Origin: Flectonema sp. DT1601 | Lineage: Eukaryota > Euglenozoa > Diplonemea > Diplonemida > Diplonemidae | Reading direction: 5' to 3' | Length of the DNA stretch: 64,000 bases | NCBI GenBank assembly: GCA_964019425.1 | Contig: OZ025818.1 | Location: forward strand, 978,542-1,042,541 | Shown here: positions 59,042 to 64,000 of the stretch, piece by piece | Layout: the number at the start of each line of letters is the position of its first letter | Position numbering within the stretch: position 1 is the stretch's first letter | Program-made: the position numbers and the translations under genes | The notes under the pieces: generated by a model | Told to the model about the DNA's origin: nothing | The model's input: the letters and a program-made list of their open reading frames with translations, nothing else | The model's database searches: none

Positions 59042-59233
59042 CTTACAAGGCAAATGTTACTAGAAACAGTCAAAAAAGTGAAAATTTTAAACTGGTGGAC
59101 AGTAAAAGGGTGCCCCAGTACCGGATTTGAGTTTTTTGGATACTATTTTCGTGGGGTGGTGGGCTCGGATTGGGTGTTAGGTGCCCACGGGATAGCCTGG
59201 TAAAAATTGGGGGGGGGGTTTCTGCACATCCTC
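59042..59233 (-). repeat. Right terminal inverted repeat
   Basis: Reverse complement of the left repeat; its G10 run near 59209 pairs with the C run at the left end. Confidence 0.8.
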
Positions 59234-60717
59234 ATATATTCTTTAGCTTTCTTCACTTTCAAAAGAAATTATTTATGCAGCTCGATCACTCTTTTTCTCT
59301 CACACTCACGTTTTCGAAGCACCCTCCTCACCCCTCCACCCTGTGATGACAACAACAACAGGTAAAGAAAAAAAAGTGCATGAGCTCTCTTCCTTTCGTT
59401 GCTGAAAAAAAGGAAAAAAAAAAAAAAAAAACTCTTCCACCTTCTCGAATAAGATTCCCTCCCCACGACTAGATCCCAACAGCATTCCACATTTCTACCT
59501 TACAACTTTTTGTTTTATTGCCACATTCAAAACAACTTCCACCTTCTGAACTCAGAGTTCATTTACTACTGCCGCACAAAAAAGAAGAAAAAGAAAAAAT
59601 AGAAACGTACTTTTTGAAGGCAAAGGCCTGAAACATCGCAGGCGAGGCAGTGAAACAGAAGGGGCAAGCCACATTTCCACTCTGCTGAATGGAAGAAAGT
59701 GATAATGAACAAACCAAAAAATGAACGATAACCTTATTAATACTTATTCCCATCCCAGGTAGAATTGTCACACACATTACAGACATAAGTTTGACTGTGA
59801 ATGATTTATAAAATGATTTCAAACATACAACAGATAATGCAAGCCACACTATAAAGTTCTCCCTGGCCGTTGTGTGCTGACCTGGCGGCCGCCCAACAGC
59901 TCCGTCACCGATTGGTGGGCCAGCCTGAGTCCGACTGTAGGACGGTCATGTAAACGTCTTTGTTTTGGAAAGAATTCAGCACCACTGTGGTGAGAGTAAC
60001 CTTTATGAATACTTTGTTATACCTGCAAACCTGCACTAGAGATACCTGTCCAGGCTCGCTTCGCTCACGCAAAGTTATTTTTCTTTTTATTTCTCTGAAT
60101 GTACTAATATGCTAGCACAATTTTTATAATTTTTAGCTTTCTATTTTTAAAAGACTTCAAGACTTCTTTATACAGCTCGATCACACTTTTCTCTCACACT
60201 CACGTTTTCAAAGCCCTCCACCCCTGAGTCCTACGAAATTTGAATTCAGTTACCCTTGAATCAGACAGGTGCAAAGTATGGAAGGACAATTACCCGCAAA
60301 CAGCACTGTCCAGGCTCGCTTCGCTTGCGCAAAGTTATTTATTTTTTGTTTTTCTGAATTAAACTTGTTTTTCTTTTGCCTCAGCATGCAAAAATTAAAA
60401 CAATGGCTAGGTTAGTGGGTATCAGGCTTATTTTTAAGTTACCCATTTTATCTTTCTGAACAACTTTATTTTACAACCAAGCCCTCTGTTTTTCTTCCCT
60501 GTATTAGGCTTTTCGATGTATTGGAGCAACCCTTCTTTTCCTCTGTTAATTCAAATTTTGTATCTGGTCTTTGCCATTTCTTTGTTTGCATGGTTTTGTC
60601 TTCCATCTTTTTTCATCACTTTTCTTTCGATTGGTACATATAGCCAGAAGTTTGATCATTGCCAAATGTCATAACAACCTTCGTGTGTGAATGAAGTGCT
60701 GTGGGCTTGCCACGCAG
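59234..60717. other. Repeat-rich region without a supported gene
   Basis: 59236-59340 and 60130-60225 share CAGCTCGATCAC and TCTCTCACACTCACGTTTTC. R1 copies occur at 60027-60085 and 60290-60555. A tracts lie near 59405-59430. The rest shows nothing I can support. Confidence 0.5.
60290..60555 (+). repeat. Dispersed repeat R1, copy D (copy C at 60027-60085)
   Basis: GTCCAGGCTCGCTTCGCTTG and CGCAAAGTTA through CCTGTATTAGGCTTTTCG, the longest match to copy A. Confidence 0.75.
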
Positions 60718-60882
60718 TAATTAGCCTTCCTATACTGTATGCACCTGGGAAAGAGAAGTATACTTAATTGAATGAACATGCAGTTAACAAGTCTGAGATC
60801 ACAAAGAAGAATCTACACTGTGGTGCAGATTACTTCTGCGTAGGGGTTGTACCGGGCCGTTTCGATTCGACGGGACACCGGC
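60718..60882 (-). repeat. Outer 165-bp terminal repeat of the YR element
   Basis: Base-for-base identical by eye to 61353-61517, in the same orientation. A G-rich stretch GGGGGAAGGGTGGGTGGG follows directly at about 60883-60900. Confidence 0.9.
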
Positions 60883-60904
60883 GGGGGAAGGGTGGGTGGG
60901 AGCC

Positions 60905-60946
60905 ATTCTTTCAGACCGGCGTTCTATCAATTGAGCTATGTAGCCA
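60905..60946 (-). other. tRNA-like 5' half
   Basis: The reverse strand reads GTGGCTACATAGCTCAATTG then ATAGAACGCC, which looks like an acceptor-D-arm half with box A. No matching 3' half is found next to it, so it is a fragment or SINE head rather than a working gene. Confidence 0.4.
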
Positions 60947-61081
60947 CATAATCGCCGTTCCTTTATTTATTTATATAGGTCAATGTCTCTATTAGTTTTC
61001 TGACGATATCAAATATTTCTATCCCTTTATCAGTTCTCACACCCCTGTCTTCATCACAAGAAAACTTATATAAATTAAGTT

Positions 61082-61306
61082 CAACGGAAACAATGCCCTC
61101 AGAAGGATTAGAAGGAATGTGGTTGGGAAGATCCTGTTGGACATGATGGAGGGATGCCCAGAGGGGACGAAGAGGCGGCATGCCGAGGATTCCGTCACAT
61201 ACATGGAGGCGACAGAAAAGCTTCAAGAAACACTGGAGAAGATGTGGGCCTCAAAGGCAACAGCAAGCAGGCGGAATCTGTGGAGAAGATTTCGGGCCTG
61301 GTTTTT
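61082..61306 (+). repeat. Inverted fragment of the YR element coding region
   Basis: 61227-61306 is nearly the reverse complement of 63937-64000. The rest of the fragment should match sequence just beyond the window. It lies between the two 165-bp repeats, in the opposite orientation to the main element. Confidence 0.8.
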
Positions 61307-61352
61307 GTTTGGTGCTCAGTTTCGGTGGCAAATTACCTAAATGGAATTTTGA

Positions 61353-61517
61353 TAATTAGCCTTCCTATACTGTATGCACCTGGGAAAGAGAAGTATACTT
61401 AATTGAATGAACATGCAGTTAACAAGTCTGAGATCACAAAGAAGAATCTACACTGTGGTGCAGATTACTTCTGCGTAGGGGTTGTACCGGGCCGTTTCGA
61501 TTCGACGGGACACCGGC
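61353..61517 (-). repeat. Inner 165-bp terminal repeat of the YR element
   Basis: Identical to 60718-60882. The reverse-transcriptase frame ends inside it. Confidence 0.9.
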
Positions 61518-63150
61518 ACCACCACCACCACGCGAGTTAAAGAACGACCCCAACGCTTGTTCAACCTTCGCTCTCGTTCCGTGTGAGACTTCCTCTCGAG
61601 AAGGAATGTCTGCTGGGTTTAGCTTCGTGCTTACCCAGGCAAGGGAGTAGGAACATTTCAAAACTAAAAGGCATTCAATCGCAGTTATCAAACACCTGTT
61701 GAGACTGTGTGAGCGAACACACATCTTCTTCCTAAAAGCACCACAAACTGTAGTGTTGTCAACCCAGATGGAAAGGTGGTCGGCCTTTGCAATTCCTTTG
61801 AGTGTCTGTCCAAGAGCGTCCGCTTCAAGGATATTTATATGTCGGTCTTCACCAGCAGGCCATGCCGCACCAAGAATTTCCAGCTCACCTGTTTTCCAAA
61901 CGATGACACCTCCCCATCCCTGCAATGAGGCATCTACAAACACTTCGGCAGTCCTCCCCTCTTTCTGCTCAGGCATAATTATTCTCTCCTTCTGCACAGC
62001 ACCGGTCCACATTTCTAATTCCCTCCTTACTGAACGGGGCAATTTTAGTACCTGCTGTACTTGTAGGGTCCCCTTGTTCAAGTAATTTGTGACCCTGCGA
62101 AGATACTTCAAGCTAAACCAGTACTTCCCAGGTGGAACTCCAACAATGGAGCTGGCATGCAACAGGCGACCTCCTAAGGACTCCAACTCCGATGCAGTCA
62201 ATGAATCAAGGTTGGTGTTCTTGATTTTTCTCCCAATCTTGGTCCCCAAGCTCACCCTGTCCGTATGGTGATCAAAGGTGACCCCCAAGAACTCATACTC
62301 CGGAGAGAGATCCACAGTATCACTTGGTTTCCATGTGATGTATGCCATTCTGGCAAAGGAGTCCATCCTCTCAGCTGCGCATTTAACCTTCTCCTTGGGA
62401 CCAAATAACCTAATGTTATCGATCCACCAGTGAATCCCAACTTCCTCCTCCGCAAATTCTTTCTTAACGAACAGCGGGTCACCAGCAACTACTGCAGCGA
62501 TGGTGTTCATCAATTCTGGGGCACACACATGACCCATCGGAAGTCGAGTCAAAGAATAAACCTTCCCAGCCGAATCAGAGAAACTGAAGAGTGAAGTTGA
62601 CTCCTCAGGTATGCAGACCTGGTAGAATCCAGTCTTGAAGTCCCTGCAGGATGCCACCTCCGAATGTACAGCATCCAGGTAACAAGAAATGTGCTGCAGT
62701 GGAACGAATGGTTCATATCCCCCAGACGAGATCAGTTCGTTCTGCTCTTTTGTCCAGAGGATGAACCGCTGTCTGTTCCCCGTCTCCCTCTCCTCATACA
62801 CTGTAAATGGTACATTCCGAGACAGCGGTACAGAATCACTCGGCACTGCAATACCACACTCAACCAATTCTCTTGCATGTTTCTCTGCCAACTTCGAAGT
62901 TGCCCTCTTCGAGAGCCGTGCATTGACAGAAGAATCCCTAGGAAAGAAGGTGAGGTTCCAAACATAATCAAACCTCTTCAGGACCGATGGCAACATCCTC
63001 CCCCTTACAGCTGAAACATCCATCTTAGGTGTAGGGGCCACATGTAGTGGTGAAGATATCTCCTCCTTCGTTATGGGGATGCGCGTGCTCTTTGTTCTGT
63101 GCGTGAACTGCGCTGCTACGCCCCGCATCACATCCCGTTCACTCGCATTC
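61434..63150 (-). CDS. YR retroelement reverse transcriptase and RNase H frame
   Basis: Part of the retroelement above. The RT region spans about 62380-62960 on the minus strand and shows FTVYEERETGNRQRFI, SCRDFKTGFYQV and LTRLPMGHVCAPELMN. The RNase H-like part lies at about 61580-61980, with EVFVDASLQGWGG, INILEADAL and LSIWVDNTT. The frame stays open back through the recombinase region; overlapping frames are usual in this family, so its true start is not fixed here. Confidence 0.75.
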
Positions 63151-63163
63151 TTTGATCTATCAA

Positions 63164-64000
63164 CTACAGGAAACAGGTGACATCCCCTGTCTTTAACGCC
63201 CTCGCCATTGCAATTGGGTTTCCGCCGTACCTCAGCGTGGTGTCTGAAAGGGCCGACACTCCTGCATGCTTGGCCAGCCTGCTTATCAGCCCTTCTGTGA
63301 GTCCTTGCTGCTCTTGGTCCGATGCCAGAACCTCCAACAGATGACTTATCGCACCTCTTTTTATTGAGTGGGCGGTGTATCTTTTCATCCTGCCGTCCTG
63401 CTGGAACGTTTTCACTAATTTTGACGTGTCCCACGGGTGTAGTTTTTTGAACTCCCCCATCGCATCCAGCAAGATCTTTATCTCTTCTGTGTGATTCCCC
63501 TTTATCACCGTCCATCTGCTTGGCGAGTAAGGGTTTGCCCTCCTTCCCTTCGGCGTGCGGAACCAATCTATAATGATCTCTGACGGACTTACAGAGATGA
63601 ACTGGTCCCTTGAGAGCGCTGCGGTCTCGCCCCATCTTGATGCAGTCTTCCAGCACACTAGCATTGCCAAGTGGGTCTTTAAGTCTTGCCCCCTTGCCCA
63701 ATCCACCAGGTCGAAACTTGTCATTGGCGTTGCCTGTTCCAGCGGTATTGCCGCCCCGTTCGCCCTCAGTGCTGCAGCCAAGCTCAACAGCGGTCCGTTT
63801 TCTATTCCGATCCTCCCCATCACTGCAGACAGACTCTTTGCATAAGAGAGAAGCCCTTGCACTGCCACACCTGTCGCCCTCACGAACAGAACAGCCGAGC
63901 TTGCGTTTGCTGGTTTCTCCTTTTCCCTTGCCCAGGCCCGAAATCTTCTCCACAGATTCCGCCTGCTTGCTGTTGTCTTTGAGGCCCACATCTTCTCCAG
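63164..64000 (-). CDS. YR retroelement tyrosine recombinase, partial at window end
   Basis: Part of the same element. The frame carries tyrosine-recombinase motifs: TASRWGETAALSRDQF with the first Arg, YTAHSIKRGAISHLL with the HxxR box, LAKHAG, and TLRYGG with the nucleophilic Tyr. It continues past base 64000. The recombinase would insert a circular DNA copy, as known for this order. Confidence 0.8.
   Translation of the reverse strand: MEKMWASKTTASRRNLWRRFRAWAREKEKPANASSAVLFVRATGVAVQGLLSYAKSLSAVMGRIGIENGPLLSLAAALRANGAAIPLEQATPMTSFDLVDWARGQDLKTHLAMLVCWKTASRWGETAALSRDQFISVSPSEIIIDWFRTPKGRRANPYSPSRWTVIKGNHTEEIKILLDAMGEFKKLHPWDTSKLVKTFQQDGRMKRYTAHSIKRGAISHLLEVLASDQEQQGLTEGLISRLAKHAGVSALSDTTLRYGGNPIAMARALKTGDVTCFL

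Larger units (their letters stand above)
57481..59233. mobile_element. Non-autonomous DNA transposon with ~190-bp terminal inverted repeats
   Basis: The left end (57481 inward) starts GAGGCGGTGCAGAAACCCCC and reads ACCAGGCTATTCTGTGGGCA. The right end (59233 inward, reverse strand) starts GAGGATGTGCAGAAACCCCC and reads ACCAGGCTATCCCGTGGGCA. Matching continues for about 190 bp and more weakly to about 250 bp. Both ends are flanked by TATATA, fitting a TA target duplication. No transposase is recognised in the 1.2-kb interior, and the 82-codon frame at 58430-58678 is unassigned. Confidence 0.8.
60718..64000 (-). mobile_element. VIPER/DIRS-like tyrosine-recombinase retroelement, right part cut by window end
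   Basis: Reading on the minus strand from the window edge: a tyrosine recombinase frame, then reverse transcriptase with RNase H, then a 165-bp terminal repeat (61353-61517), a middle segment, and an identical second repeat (60718-60882). This order and the absence of an integrase fit the DIRS/Ngaro/VIPER order of YR retroelements. The visible frames look whole, and the identical repeats suggest a young copy. The 5' end lies outside the window. Confidence 0.75.

Noticed and set aside
59216-59490. Minus-strand Phe-rich frame beside the foldback element
   Set aside because: Produced by an A tract; no protein features.
60840-60950. Complete second tRNA gene
   Set aside because: Box A and the D arm look good, but there is no matching acceptor strand or clean T arm.

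Overview
This is eukaryotic DNA from a small-genome protist. Every protein-coding gene of the host lies on the + strand. Genes are mostly intron-poor and separated by short spacers full of poly-T, poly-A and mixed pyrimidine tracts. At least ten start codons sit 1-60 bases after a pyrimidine run ending in AG, as expected of splice acceptors. This layout, the 2A-bearing ingi/L1Tc-like LINE, the VIPER/DIRS-like tyrosine-recombinase element and a YTxxxFxxxYGGxxEW motif all suggest a euglenozoan (kinetoplastid or diplonemid relation). That placement is inference. At least five probable cis introns argue against a trypanosomatid, and an amoebozoan or another discoban cannot be excluded.

From 1 to 35.5 kb lies a dense host gene array. 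In order it holds: a SPRY/SF1 helicase (5' end off the window), a synapsin-like ATP-grasp protein, a conserved unknown, two tandem almost identical secreted beta-helix proteins, a six-pass membrane pseudo-cyclase, a small Cys protein, a C-type-lectin multipass membrane protein, a spliced coiled-coil tail-anchored protein, a METTL16-like methyltransferase, an MPPED-like metallophosphoesterase, a LACTB2-like hydrolase, a CAP-domain protein, a soluble adenylyl cyclase and a SIRT4-like sirtuin.

From 35.7 to 44 kb come an (AAC)112 microsatellite, a tRNA-Phe(GAA) gene on the minus strand, and about 44 bp upstream of it a full-length two-ORF LINE. Its ORF2 begins with a 2A peptide just after an in-frame UGA that ends ORF1. 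From 44 to 64 kb is repeat-rich accessory DNA. It holds a membrane protein with three nearly identical CAP domains, a frame-broken lysine-rich gene, a broken CRN/RHS-type NTPase gene, several dispersed repeat families, a 1.75-kb element with long terminal inverted repeats, and at the right edge a YR retroelement on the minus strand.

Functionally, several host genes fit nucleotide signalling (two cyclase-domain proteins) and surface or secreted functions (lectin, CAP and beta-helix proteins). No operon-like pathway is evident. In a directional array of this kind neighbours need not share a role. All calls rest on reading the sequence and on remembered family motifs; no database search was run.
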